DNA of 64,000 bases, taken from NCBI GenBank assembly GCA_029931535.1, contig JAQPZY010001549.1, positions 2,072,001 to 2,136,000 on the forward strand, written 5' to 3'. Source of the stretch: Margaritifera margaritifera (taxonomy: Eukaryota; Mollusca; Bivalvia; Unionida; Margaritiferidae). The position numbers and the translations under genes are program-made. The notes beneath the pieces are model-generated. The model had not been told where the DNA came from. It worked only from the letters and a program-made list of their open reading frames with translations, and did not search any database. This document shows positions 11,389-23,415 of this stretch, in pieces (positions within the stretch are counted from its first letter, which is position 1; each line of letters starts with the position of its first letter).

Positions 11389-11779
11389 CTGCATCAAATT
11401 TTGTACAGTACCTACTATATTGTTAATTTAATTATTGTTGAATTTTAGATCAGTGTAAATGTGTCACATATTGATGTTCCCACCTTTTCCTCTATACTCT
11501 CGTGTTTAAAGGTAGTAAGTCATTCGGGCCTTCAAAAGATATCGCAGTTTCTGTCAGCACGCTATGCACGAGCTACGCTATTCATTTTACATCACGAATC
11601 AAATGTTACAAGCATACTGTAAAAAAAACAATTCATTGTCCATCTTCACCTTTTATGTCGACATTCAATCAATGTAAGGTACCATTTTGTAACTGCTTGT
11701 AATGGCCATTTAAGAATTTCTGTTCGTTGTAGCTTCTTTAAACATTCTTGCTCTATTTTTTCTTACACTCATGGAGTAT

Positions 11780-12340
11780 CTTTTTAGGTCTTCGGTATCT
11801 TAGCTTTCAGTGTTATGTTAATTGCATTTATATTTTCTTTTGTCTGTTCCATTCGGCAACTATCATATTAAATTCCTTACCACTGATTATGAGCATATCA
11901 TTAATACTCTTCAAATGACTTCTGGCAGCGGTTTCAAAGCGTTTTGACAGCTTACTTTAAAAGCTTAGGGTACAAACCTGTGTAACATTGCACCAAACCC
12001 GCTAAAATCGAAAGGTATGATAAATCCTGTAGCTATCACTGCGACTTCTAAACCAGAAGCTGCAACAACTATTCCACATGCAGCAGTCGCCATCATCACA
12101 TGTGTCCAGTTGAAACAAACAAACTTTATGTTTTGCACTTTTTTCTGACACCTCTGTTATGCACATCTCTTTAAGTCAACCAGTCTTAATTGATTTGATA
12201 TTTTCATCCGGAAATGACTATCATTGTCTTTCTGCAGTATAGGTAAAGGTATTGTAGGATACGATGGTGGTAAACTTTTATATTTCCTCTCCCCTAAATG
12301 CAATGAAATAGACAACTTAGATTTAGAATTTGCTAGTGAT
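11780..12340 (-). pseudogene. Apolipoprotein L-like protein fossil
   Basis: One - frame runs through a Pro-rich stretch with LPPSYPTIPLP (about 12270), then MKISNQLRLVDLK. After one stop comes a hydrophobic hairpin-like segment with ATAACGIVVAASG and IATGFIIPFDFSGFG (about 12000-12090). A frameshift leads to FETAARSHLKSINDMLI (about 11930). A charged helix, a Gly/Ala-rich membrane hairpin, then another helix is the layout of the apolipoprotein L family, common in molluscs. PPSY is a PPxY motif. The stop and frameshift make it a pseudogene. A Polinton-type membrane protein is an alternative. Confidence 0.3.
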
Positions 12341-14169
12341 GTATTGGGTTATTGTAAATGTTCTGTTGCCTTTTGGAGTTGTTTTGTCTGTATAAATTTA
12401 ACAAATTTTAAATTTCTTGTTTTCACTGATATGCGCATTTAACATTGTAATATAATTGTTTGATCCCTTGGTTTACTGGTATTCGTTTTGTAATTATACT
12501 ATTTATTTAACTAATTATTTTGTGTGGTTGGAGCCCACATACAATTTTATAGTCAAATATAAATTGGCTCAAAAAATGGAGAATGTCAACTTTATGAATT
12601 TTTCAAAGTCAGTACTCTTAAATGAAGCTATTAAAATCTTAAATTGTTTCTTTTAAGTCATGTTGGAAGCGGCTGTACAAGTGTTAATAACCGTTGCATA
12701 CTGAATAGTGTTACTTATATTGTTTGTCTGGCTTGAAACATTAATGGAAATGGATGTGTCTGTTCTTTTGGTACTGTAAGTAGTTCAATAGGCATTGTAA
12801 CAGTGACAAATGTATGCTCTGTATATAGCAGTTGAAAACCAAAGACAAAACAAAGTATCAAGTAATACAAAGACGAGAATACTGCCAAGTGTCAAATAAT
12901 GCAGTTTGATTGGGTTACTATAACTTGTGTTTCTCTCACAGTTTTTCCTGCTTTTGTTTTAACCTACAATACTTTGACCTTTAAAATTCATGTGAATGTT
13001 TTCCATGGTGTTGGCCAACTTCATCTCTACGTGGATCTTACATCTTTTGTGAACTTACTTTTTCTGGTGATTTGTTTTGTTTAACCAATTTCCATTTATT
13101 TGGAACATATTTTTTTAAGGTGAATGGAAACATTCTTTTCAAAATAGTTGCTACTTATTCAGCACTATATATTCAACAACCTTTTATTTCGATTTAAACT
13201 TATTTAGCAATCAGACAAAAAAAAAATAACAACAAAAACACAACAAACAAACATTGTAAAAATGTAAATGAGAGAAACACATATGTCAGATTAAAAAAGT
13301 AAATTTGATTTCTAAAACTAGTTCTTACTATAAAATGTTTCATAATGAGAACTGTACACAATCAAGGAAAAAGGAAGTTTATAAACTGAGAATATATAAA
13401 TGAATACAACAAGGAGTACATGAGACAACATTTCATATTAATTCACCTGACAAGCAATAGAATTGTACAACCGAAAATCATACTGTAAAATGAAAAATAA
13501 AATGAATTCTGCAGGAAATGGCCAAACCTAGACAAGCTAGAAAGTGTTGATGAACGACATCTTGATATAGATTATTTTATTCCATGTACCACATTTGACC
13601 TATCAATTAAGTTAAATACGAGGATATGATTTAGTCCATTACCTTGGCTTCCTCACTACCTTACTGAGTATCGTGTCGTGTGAAAAGAAGTAGGAATCCA
13701 GATTACTTTAAATACGATTAATAAAAAGCAAATTAAATCAAGTTTATATTTCATTCGTATCACGAATATTTCAAATGCTCTCGATTTACAATCAAGTGCT
13801 TCTTCCACAGTGGAGGGATTCATGTATGTTGATTTTAGTGTGAATAATCAATGATGGGTGGGAGGTGAGATGAGGGGTGAGAACGCAAGTAAATCCAACA
13901 AATCCTAAATTTATTTGCATGTGAATGTTCACGATCATGGTTTCGAAGCAAAAGAAAACGTTAAAAAGCGTTAACATGCTAAAACAGATATATTATTAAG
14001 AAAAATATTTAGCCTGCCGCAGTCATAACGCACAATTTTCGCATGCAATACTGTTGTAATGCTCATGCAGACAGTGTAATTAACTCGTTCCATGTACTAA
14101 AAGCAATTAGCGGATATTTCAGGTTGATCAATTATGATTTTGCCGAAAACAAACAAATACATAAGGTTA

Positions 14170-14216
<47 letters not shown>
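14170..14216. repeat. (AAAT)n microsatellite
   Basis: About 11 tetranucleotide units. Shorter or interrupted versions lie at the homologous places in A (6640-6680), C (17960-17995) and D (25240-25310). Confidence 0.9.
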
Positions 14217-14995
14217 ACGTTCTTCTTAACGAACCTAAGTATCTATTGAATCAGGCAACCCATATATCCTGCAGTTTAAAAATAGTTTGATCACATCATT
14301 TATAACTATATGACTGTAAATAAATTCATATAAATATATTTTGTATGCTCCGATGGTCAAGGGTCAGTAATCTTATTTCGGGACAAGTGCTTTCTCGCTT
14401 TTAAATTTGATGCTGTTTAGATTTACACGGTATATAAGACAAAAAATGTATAAGGTACGCAATTTATCAAATACTGATATAATACTCAAACAGTTTCTAA
14501 CTGGAAAATGTAAATATCAACAGTACATTATTCATGAGAATGTTGCATCCTTGTTGAATCCATGTATGATTATAAGAAATGTATGAAATTGTTTATTGTA
14601 TTGAAATGATATAAATGAAATCCACAATTTATTTTTTTCCGGAAAATATTAACAATCCACTGCCGTAAATATAAACTTTTGAACTGAACAACAAATTTAT
14701 TTCAAAACAATATTTTTAAAAATTGCTTAATGACATGAAAATCTGATAAGGTTAGCTATGAATACAAACATACATACTAAATTAATTTTCTCTATAAGTA
14801 CATTTATGCAATGGTGCTAATGAGCTCGGGACGGAAGAATATGCAAGACGTATGGATGAAACGGATGCACTTACAGATCAACAGATCGAACAGATAATTT
14901 CAAGATGCTCATGCTGCAAGCGGTGATGATTGCGGTGGAGTGGGGTGAATAACTAGCAGATATTAAAAATGAAACCCAATCGATTCTAACCCTCA

Positions 14996-15036
14996 CTACA
15001 CATAAAGTTGTAGAACAGATTGATTTAGCAATGGCA
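14996..15036 (-). CDS. Possible terminal exon, unit B
   Basis: A CTATTTTCAG acceptor and a phase-1 reading ending in LLNQSVLQLYV and TAG, 41 nt as in the other units. It is the candidate 3' end for transcripts that use the unit B stalk exons. The hydrophobic phase-2 frame seen in A, D and E is also partly present here. Confidence 0.3.
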
Positions 15037-15463
15037 CTGAAAATAGCCATATCACATGGGCTTATGTATTAAAACCTTTACGGAGAGGAAGTAAAAAGTA
15101 TTTACTTTAAACAATGTATCTCAGGCAAAAGCAGGAAATGAAATAGCGCGTTCAAAATAGAAAAAAAAAATAAAAAAGAAAAAAGAAAAGAACACAAGCG
15201 GTATTGACAGGCCGAAGCTGATTGATTTCATTCATTCATAAACAATGCAAAATATATTTCAACCTTGTTCCCATGGGAAAATTAATCCTGCTTGACGCAA
15301 AAAAGTAAAAACATGTAGAGTTGTACGTTTTATACTAACTTCAAGGAACACATTTTATGTATTTACTTATTTCCTTATTAACGTTATTTCTTTATATTAA
15401 ATAAAGAGCTTTAGCAACGCAAATTATTCAAAAACTAATTTAGATTTTTATTTCCTTACTTAC

Positions 15464-15496
15464 CATTTGTTTCTGGCCTTGACGTGGTTGTGCTTT
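15464..15496 (-). CDS. Thr-rich stalk microexon, unit B copy 1
   Basis: 33 nt, phase 1-1, with a CTCAG acceptor and GTAAGT donor. It encodes STTTSRPETN, differing from the other copies by Gly to Ser and one silent change. It would add 11 residues of an O-glycosylation-prone spacer between Ig domains and whatever follows. Confidence 0.5.
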
Positions 15497-15906
15497 CTGA
15501 GGAAAAGAGAAAAATAGGAAAGAATAATTCTAACTCGATTATTATTACGTTGATCACACGCAGACAAGTGTTAGCATTTTTTCTAATTATTTTATTGTTT
15601 CTGTTCGTTTAACGTTGATATATGTAAGCCATCACATTGGCTCTCAAACAAATGCAAACAAAATCTGCACATTTTATAGGATGATGTAATTTTGTCTGGT
15701 TGCCTCGATATGACTGGATAGACAGACACAACAAATTCACAGTCAAGAAAGAGACATGTCTCCATCAAAATATGGCAAGGAATTTGTAATTCCAATCAGT
15801 TACTTTTCTTACAAACATAACGACTTTTAAAAATAAGTTATTAACACAATTAACAAAAACACAATTATCACTGCGAACTAATTTTAATTTTTCTTACATT
15901 ACTTAC

Positions 15907-15939
15907 CATTTGTTTCTGGCCTTGATGTGGTTGTGCCTT
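15907..15939 (-). CDS. Thr-rich stalk microexon, unit B copy 2
   Basis: 33 nt, phase 1-1, encoding GTTTSRPETN. The acceptor is TTTTTTCTCAG and the donor GTAAGT. It lies within the first half of the 480-bp duplication. Splice signals are intact. Confidence 0.5.
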
Positions 15940-16386
15940 CTGAGAAAAAAGAGAAAAATAGGAAAGAATAATAAGGAAGCGTTCAGATGATTCTATGAAA
16001 TAATTATTCTAACTCGGTTATTAATACGTTTATCATGCGCAGAAAAGTGTTAAAATTTTTCTAATTATTTTCTTTTTTTCCCTTTCATTAAACGTATTTG
16101 TATGTACCTATCACATTGACACGCAAAAATGATAAAACAAAATCGTCAACTTTTATTGGATGATGTAATTTTTGGCTGGTTGTCTCGATATGACTGCATA
16201 GACATACACAACCAATTCTCAGTCAAGAAAGAGACATATCTCCATCAAAATATGGCAAGGAATTTGTAATTCCAATCAGTTACTTTTCTTACAAACATAA
16301 CGACTTTTAAAAATAAGTTATTAACACAATTAACAAAAACACAATTATCACTGCGAACTAATTTAAATTTTTCTTACATTACTTAC

Positions 16387-16419
16387 CATTTGTTTCTAGC
16401 CTTGATGTGGTTGTGCCTT
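16387..16419 (-). CDS. Thr-rich stalk microexon, unit B copy 3
   Basis: 33 nt, phase 1-1, encoding GTTTSRLETN (Pro to Leu compared with copy 2). Acceptor and GTAAGT donor are intact. It lies in the second half of the 480-bp duplication. Confidence 0.5.
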
Positions 16420-18826
16420 CTGAGAAAAAAGAGAAAAATAGGAACGAATAATAAGGAAGCGTTCAGATGATTCTATGAAATAATTATTCTAACTCGGTTT
16501 TTAATTCGTTTATCACACGCAGAAAAGTGTTAAAATTTTTCTAATTATTTTCTTTCTTTCCTTTCATTAAAAGTATTTGTATGTACCTATCACATTGACA
16601 CGCAAAAATGATACAAACAAAATCGTCAAATTTTATTGGATGATGTAATTTTTGGCTGGTTATCTCGATTTGACTGCATAGACATATACAACCAATTCTC
16701 AGTCAAGAAAGAGACATATCTCCATCAAAATATGCCAAGGAATTTGTAATTCCAATCAGGTACTTTTCTTACAAACATAACACAATTAACACATACACAA
16801 TTACCACTACTTAAACTTTGGTAACCTTCTCTTATTATGACCGAAGTAATTTACCATGCCTCTGAAACATTAAGTCTCATATCAACAATCGTGCTCAGGT
16901 TTACCAGCCCGGTTTCAGTTTCACTAAAGTGTCTTTTATGCCTTACTATGAATCAAGGATTTCTTTAACAGCAATTACGTAGACATTAGGTGCAAATTTC
17001 GAGTAATGGAACTGTTTTAATTGGTTCTTTTACTGATGAAACGTTATTTCCTTGGAATCCTTTTGGACAAAAAGTAGACAGTTTGAAATGCCTTTGATAA
17101 TGCATGCATGTCGTACAAGGTATTCGTCCACTCTTCGCACTTTTCCGAGCATATTATTCCCTGTCCACACAATAAGCATTTAGGCTATCGGAGCACATGT
17201 CATTTAATTATGACTATATATTAGTTTGAATACATACAATTATATTAACACTAAGGAATAGAACAACAACTAAACATATATTATGTATTCGCTCAAACTG
17301 CACATTGGCTCAGTAATACGGATTTCTATGGACGATCTTGCTCACGTGCACTACGGTAATCAGATTAATTAAATGTGGCTTTCTCATCGCGCTATTAAAT
17401 GCAGTTTTGTCAATATTCTATTACAGCCTGAGCTACATGACCTTTGTTAGATATAGTTATTAGAGCATAGTTTTACGGTTAAATAGGTATGGCGGTGTGC
17501 ATCCACTGTTCATGGTATATGTGAGCGAGATAATTCTTACATCTTATACATGCACGATGAGTGCACTGCAATGCTTTTTTCTCCAATGGACCAGTCCCCT
17601 ACTCAATATTTCCATGAAAGGTCAAACCAATGGGTCGAACAGTTCAACCTAAATATTTAGAGAACGCTAGTAAATCCAAAAAATGCTAAATTTATTTGCA
17701 TGTGAATGTTCATAATCATGGTTACAAAGCAAAAGAAAACGTTAGAAAGCGTTTAACATGCTACAATGGTTATATTCTTAAGAATAATATTTAGCCTGCC
17801 GCTGTCATAACACCTGAAGATTTCCGCAGGTAATAATGTTGTAATGCTCATGCAGTGTAATTTAACCAGGTCCATGTACTAAAAGCAATTAGCTGATATT
17901 TCAGGTTAATCGATTATGATTTTTCCATAAATAAAGAAATACATCAGTGTATATATAAATAAATAAATCAATAAGTCAATAAATAAATAAATACACGTTC
18001 TTCTTAAGCAAGCTAAGTCTATACGGAGTCAGGCAACCGATATATCCTGTAGTTTAAAAATAGTTTGATCACATCATTTATAACTCTAAGACTGCAAATA
18101 AATTCATAGGAATATGTTTTGTATGCTCAGATGGTCAGGGGTCAGTAATCTTACTTCGGAAAAAGTGCTTACCCACTTTTAACTTTGATGCTTTTTAGGT
18201 TTACATGGTAGATAAGACACAAACTTTACAAGGGACAAGTGCTTTCTCGCTTTTAAATTTGATGCTATTTAGATTTACATGGTATATAAGACTCAAACTG
18301 TATAAGATACTCAAATTATCAAATACTGATATAATACTCAAACAGTTTCTAACCGGAAAATGTACATAGGAGCAGTATATTATTCATAAGAATGTTACAT
18401 CCTTCTTGAATCCATGTAGGATTATTAGAAATGTATGAACTTGTTTATTGTATTACAATGATACAAATGAAATCCACAATGTATTGTTGCTGGAAAACAT
18501 GAACAATCCACTGCCGTCAAATATAATATTTTGAACAGAACTACAAATTTATTCCAAAAATTTATTATTAAAACTGCTTAATAGCATGAAAATCTGATAA
18601 GTTTAGCCATGAATACAAACATACATACTAAATTAATTTTCTTTTTGAGTACATTTCTGCAATGGTGCTAATGAGCTCGGGACGGAAGAATATGTAAGAC
18701 ATGTGGATGAAACGGACGTACGTACAGATCAAGAGATCGAACAGACAAAACCAAGATGCTCATGCTGCAAGCGATGAAAATTTGGTTGGAGTGGGGTGAA
18801 TAACTAGCAGTAAATAAAAACCTTCA

Positions 18827-18867
18827 CTAAACATGCAGTTGTAGAACAGATTGATTGAGCAATGGCA
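18827..18867 (-). CDS. Possible terminal exon, unit C
   Basis: A TTATTTTCAG acceptor and a phase-1 tail ending in LLNQSVLQLHV and TAG. The stop is kept although the sequence just downstream has lost 23-24 nt that all other units have. That deletion destroys the alternative hydrophobic frame. Confidence 0.3.
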
Positions 18868-19327
18868 CTGAAAATAACCATGTCACATAAGCGTATGTAA
18901 TGAAACGTTTACGGAGAGGAAGTAAACATTATTTACCGTAAACAAAGGATCTAAGGCAAAAGCAGAAAATGAAATAACACGTTCAAAACAGAAATAAAAA
19001 AAGGAAAGTACACAAGCCGTATTGACAGGCAAAATCATATTTATTGAATTCATACATAAACAATGCAAAATATATTTTAACCTTGTTCCCGTGGGATAAT
19101 TAATCCTGCTTGAAACACCAACACACAAAAAAAAAACAAAACAAAAAAAAAAACAACTTTAGAGTTTTCCATTTTATGTTATCTTCATGGAACACAACTG
19201 GCGATAATCCGTTTCGGCCTTTCATTTTATTTATTTACTTATTAACGTTATTTCTTTATTTTAAATAGAGAGTTGAACAGCGCAAATTATTCTACAAGCT
19301 AATTTAGATTTTTCTTTCATTACTTAC

Positions 19328-19360
19328 CATTTGTTTCTGGCCTTGATGTGGTTGTGCCTT
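19328..19360 (-). CDS. Thr-rich stalk microexon, unit C
   Basis: 33 nt, phase 1-1, encoding GTTTSRPETN, with a TTTTCCTCAG acceptor and GTAAGT donor. Apparently splice-competent. Confidence 0.5.
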
Positions 19361-20699
19361 CTGAGGAAAAGAGAAAAATAGGAAAGAATAATAAGAAAGC
19401 GTTCAGATGATTCTATGAAAGAATTATTCTAACTCGGTTACTAATACGTTTATCACACGCAGAAAAGTGTTTAAATGTTCTAATTATTTTCCTTTTTTTC
19501 TGTTCATTCAACGTGCTTTTATGTACCTATCACATTGACACGCAAATATGATACAAACAAAATCGTCAAATGTTATTGGATGATGTGATATTTGGCTGGT
19601 TGTCTCGATATGACTGCATAGACATACACAACCAATTCTCAGTCAAGAAAGAGACATATCTCCATCCAAATATGGCAAGGAATTTGTAATTCCAATCAGT
19701 TACTTTTCTTACAAACATAACGATTATTTAAAAATAGGTTATTAACACAATTAACACATACACAATTACCACTACTTTACCTTTGGAAACCCTCTCTTAT
19801 TATGACTGAAGTAATTTACCATACCTTTGGAACATTAAGTCTCGTATCAACAATCGTGCTCAGGTTTACCAGCCCGGTCTTTGTTTCACTAAAGTGTCTC
19901 TTATCGCTTAATTTGGAACAAGGATTTATTAAACATCAATTACATAGACATTAGGTGCAATTTTCGATTAATGGAAATGTTTTAATTGGTTCTTTTACTG
20001 ATGAAACGTTATTTCCTTGGAATCTTTTTGGACAAAATGTAGACATTTTGAAATGCCTTTGATAATGCATGCATGTCGTACAAGGTATTTGTTCACTTTT
20101 CGCTCTTTTCCGAGCATATCATTTCCTGTCCACACAATAACCATTTAGGCTATGGGACCACATGCCATGTAATTATGACTATACATTAGTTTTGAATACA
20201 TACAATTATATTAACACTAAGGAATAGAACAACGACTAAACATATATTATGTGTTCGCTCAAACTGCACATTGGTTCAGTAATACGGATTTCTATAGACG
20301 ATTTTGCTCACGTGCACTACGGTAATCAGATTAAGTAAATGTTTCTTTCTCATCGTGCTATTAAATGCAGTTTTGTCAATATTCTATTACAGCCTGAGCT
20401 ACGTGACCTTTGTTAGATTTAGTTATTACAGCATAGTTTTACGGCTAAATAGGTATGGCGGTGTGCATGCACTGTTCGTGGTATATGTGAACGAAATAAT
20501 TCTTACATATTATACATGCACGATGAGTGCACTGCAATGCTTATTTCTCCAATGGACCAGTCCCCTTCTCAATATTTCCCTGTAAGATCAAACCAATGGG
20601 TCAAACAGGTCAACCTCTATCTTTTCCGGTGCTATATAAGCATGGAAATAACACAACGTGGTGCTAACAAAAACCGGAATTAAAACATCATCTCTCTAT

Positions 20700-21360
20700 T
20701 TTTTTTTTTCAAGTAAAAATTGTGTTATATATTTGGCACGCGCTCAGGATAAAGCATGTCAAATAAGAAGAAAGTAATTATAAAATTCACGCGCTCAAAT
20801 CTTAAGAGCAAAATTGATGCCTCATTAGGCAGGTATCAAGAAGCAAGATACAGTCGTAGCCTCCTGCACTAATAGCAAGGAGATTGTGAGACCTAGGCCA
20901 ATCATGTTCAGAAATTTGAAACCTCGTTTCCGTATACAAGATCCTTCCTGGCTGATTTCTTTTTCAAAAATATCATAGGTCCATGAACTGTTTGTATACA
21001 CTGGTGCTGTCTAACACATTGATGTGCAGAACCAGTCTTATTTGTTTGCATATATTACCATGTCTTGTAGATATGTTATATTACAATTTTTCTAGTATAA
21101 TAATTTGTGATGGGGTGGCGATTCGGCGTTAAAATCCCCCATTGCGATATGTTTCTTCGAAACATCTCCTCTGGAGACGATAACATCAAATATAAAATTG
21201 AAAATTACCAGACGAAACTACAAGTAAATACAATGTTGTCTGCTAGAACCTTCCAGGTATATAAATGTATTTAGGTTTTCACTCCCGTCCTATAACTGAT
21301 AAAGAGAAATTTTACGAATGATACTTAAGAATGTCAGGAAGGCATTATGTTCTAAATACA
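20700..21360. repeat. Unit C copy of the 9770-10440 block
   Basis: Collinear with unit A, including the tRNA-like hairpin series at 21092-21185. No coding signal. Confidence 0.6.
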
Positions 21361-21939
21361 TAGTTTACTATAGACTCTGCCCTGAACAATTAGCGATACT
21401 GTAAAATTGTTTTAGGTTAAAATCTAGCTACAGATCAAAGACAAACATTTGTAAATACATATTTGTAAGTAGGAACTAGTTCTAGCTCAAACTATTACAA
21501 TTATTTAGATTTTAATTTAGTTCCGGAAGATATACATTTGTATTACGTGTTGATGTTTCTCTCTACAATTGTAAAATATCATGCACGATGAAAACTAAGT
21601 AAAGATTTTTGGCAACTGATTTGAAACGTTACTACTTCAATAAATGGAGATGATAAATGCAGGAGTCGGGATTGAAATAGACAGGTGTCCACAAACGACA
21701 TATACTTACAAATAAAACGTCAAAGCTAGTATGTATCGAATGGATATGAAAGAGTATTTGATTTGCAACAAATGTTAATGTTTTGAAGAAAACAGATATC
21801 TGGATTTCAATGAAATATGTGCTTGTTACTCCATCAAAATATTCGATTTTTTAAAGTAGTACACATTTATGTCCTCAAATTTGAAGTAAAGTGTCAACGC
21901 TCTTAAAAATGAGCCTGACGCCGATCCGATCGCACAGGG

Positions 21940-21943
<4 letters not shown>

Positions 21944-22022
<79 letters not shown>

Positions 22023-22051
22023 ATATATAAATATATATATATATATATATA
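21944..22051. repeat. (AT)n(GT)n(AT)n microsatellite
   Basis: Compound tract. It lies in a C-specific insertion of about 1 kb (21370-22440) with no recognisable gene. Confidence 0.97.
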
Positions 22052-22644
22052 AAGAGTACAAATCATATGTCGAATAACAGTCATTTCAAGTGCAAAGGAT
22101 CCAGCAAGGTATCGCATATATCAGGGATTAATTAAGAAATGAAATCCACTATTTATTCTTTTCTTAAAAACATGAACAATCCACTGACGCCAAATGTAAT
22201 ATTAAATTACTAAATTAATTTTCTATATAAGTACATTTGTACAATGGTGCTAATGAGTTCGGGGCGGAAGAATATGTAAGACATATGGATGTCCAGTTGA
22301 AACAAACTTGTATGTTTTAAAATTTTTTCTGACACCTCTGCTATGTATTTACAGATCAACAGACAAAACCAAGATGTTCATGCTGCAAGCGGTGATGATT
22401 GGGGTGGAGTGTGGTGAATAACTAGCAAAAATTAAAACCATAACTGATGCCTCTTTAGGCAGGTATCAAGAATCAAAATACAGTCCTAGCATCCTGCACC
22501 AATTGGAAGGAGATTGAGAGACCTAGGCCAATCATATTTTGAAATTTTTAACCTCGTATCCGTATACAAGAACCTTCCTGAATGATTTGTTTTTTTCAAA
22601 AATATCGTAGGTCCAGGGACTGTTTGTATACACTGGTGCTGTCT

Positions 22645-22645
<1 letters not shown>

Positions 22646-22694
<49 letters not shown>

Positions 22695-22735
22695 GAGAGA
22701 GAGAGGGAGACAGAGATGGAAAGAGAGAGAGAGAG
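22646..22735. repeat. (TA)n(GA)n microsatellite
   Basis: Occupies the same locus as the compound repeats at 10441 and 27802. Confidence 0.95.
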
Positions 22736-23319
22736 CCAATGTAAATCCGAAATAACTTCTAATAAACCTTGTGAAAACATGTTTTTTAGTCGTACATTAA
22801 AATGGGAACAAATGCTCTAGAACTCAATCAGATATACAAAAGGTGGCAATTTGAGACGTTTTCTGAATACATTTTATCTGCGTATTATGACAGCAAACAC
22901 ATTTAATTTAAAGAGAAAATCATTGTTCAATATGTGATTTGTGCAAAATCAATAAATAAAGTATGCGTGATTTCTTAATGTAAAAATGATTGCAAAATTA
23001 ACAAAATTAGGTTTGAAACAAAATACGCTGAGTAAAGAAGAAAAGAAGTGGAGGCCTCATAGAGTGTCATAGTCAATCACACATATGTACATATTCAATA
23101 TGCATTTCTCTTTCGTCATCATTCCACGTTGTAAATGCATCTCATGGGAACGTTTCTCTCTCCGATCCACTATCTGTATCTCTAGTTTGAAACATACTAG
23201 ATTCTTTCTTGAAATATGCGTTGATTTTTATAATGTGTATAATTACAAAAAGAGATACTGTTATATTGTTTCACCATCCTTTGTGACAAATACAGGCATA
23301 AAAATAAATTGCCAACATG

Positions 23320-23415
23320 CTAATTCCAGGTCTTAATATCTTTCAAGTTGTTATCCTTCAACGTCTTACGTATCTGAATATCAACTAGTTGGATTTGTTT
23401 TAAACATTATACTAG
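23320..23415 (-). pseudogene. QLVDTQ exon, unit C, broken
   Basis: Same exon as in A and D, but the acceptor AG is changed (GCTG instead of GCAG). A one-base deletion shifts the frame near the start, and a TAG interrupts the QVD region. Several non-synonymous changes show that constraint was lost. Confidence 0.6.

Larger units (their letters stand above)
5020..11720 (-). repeat. Tandem segmental-duplication unit A
   Basis: First of four large direct repeats. Landmarks shared with the other units are: the 5495-5590 block (also at 12853 and 24000), the CTTCTCCCACAGTGGAGG block (6270), the IDWVSF block (7280-7500), the stalk exon (7950), the 8880-9240 block, the 9340-10400 block, a microsatellite (10500) and the QLVDTQ exon (11.3 kb). 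The direction given is that of the exons inside it. Unit A is the most complete copy. Confidence 0.8.
15840..16800. repeat. 480-bp local tandem duplication
   Basis: The segment from about 15840 to 16320 repeats almost exactly at 16320-16800 (offset 480). Each copy carries a stalk exon, its flanking intron and the ACAACCAATTCTCAGTCAAG block. Identity is clearly higher than between units A-D, so this is the youngest duplication here. Confidence 0.9.
12360..17640 (-). repeat. Tandem segmental-duplication unit B (truncated)
   Basis: Homologous to 5020-9700 of unit A and collinear, starting at the stretch equivalent to 5020. It ends abruptly at about 17640, where unit C begins in mid-unit. It lacks the QLVDTQ exon block. 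It contains three stalk exons instead of one because of a local 480-bp duplication. Confidence 0.8.

Noticed and set aside
14155..14220. Possible CRISPR-like spacing of repeats
   Set aside because: Simple AAAT tetranucleotide repeat with no spacers; the genome is animal.
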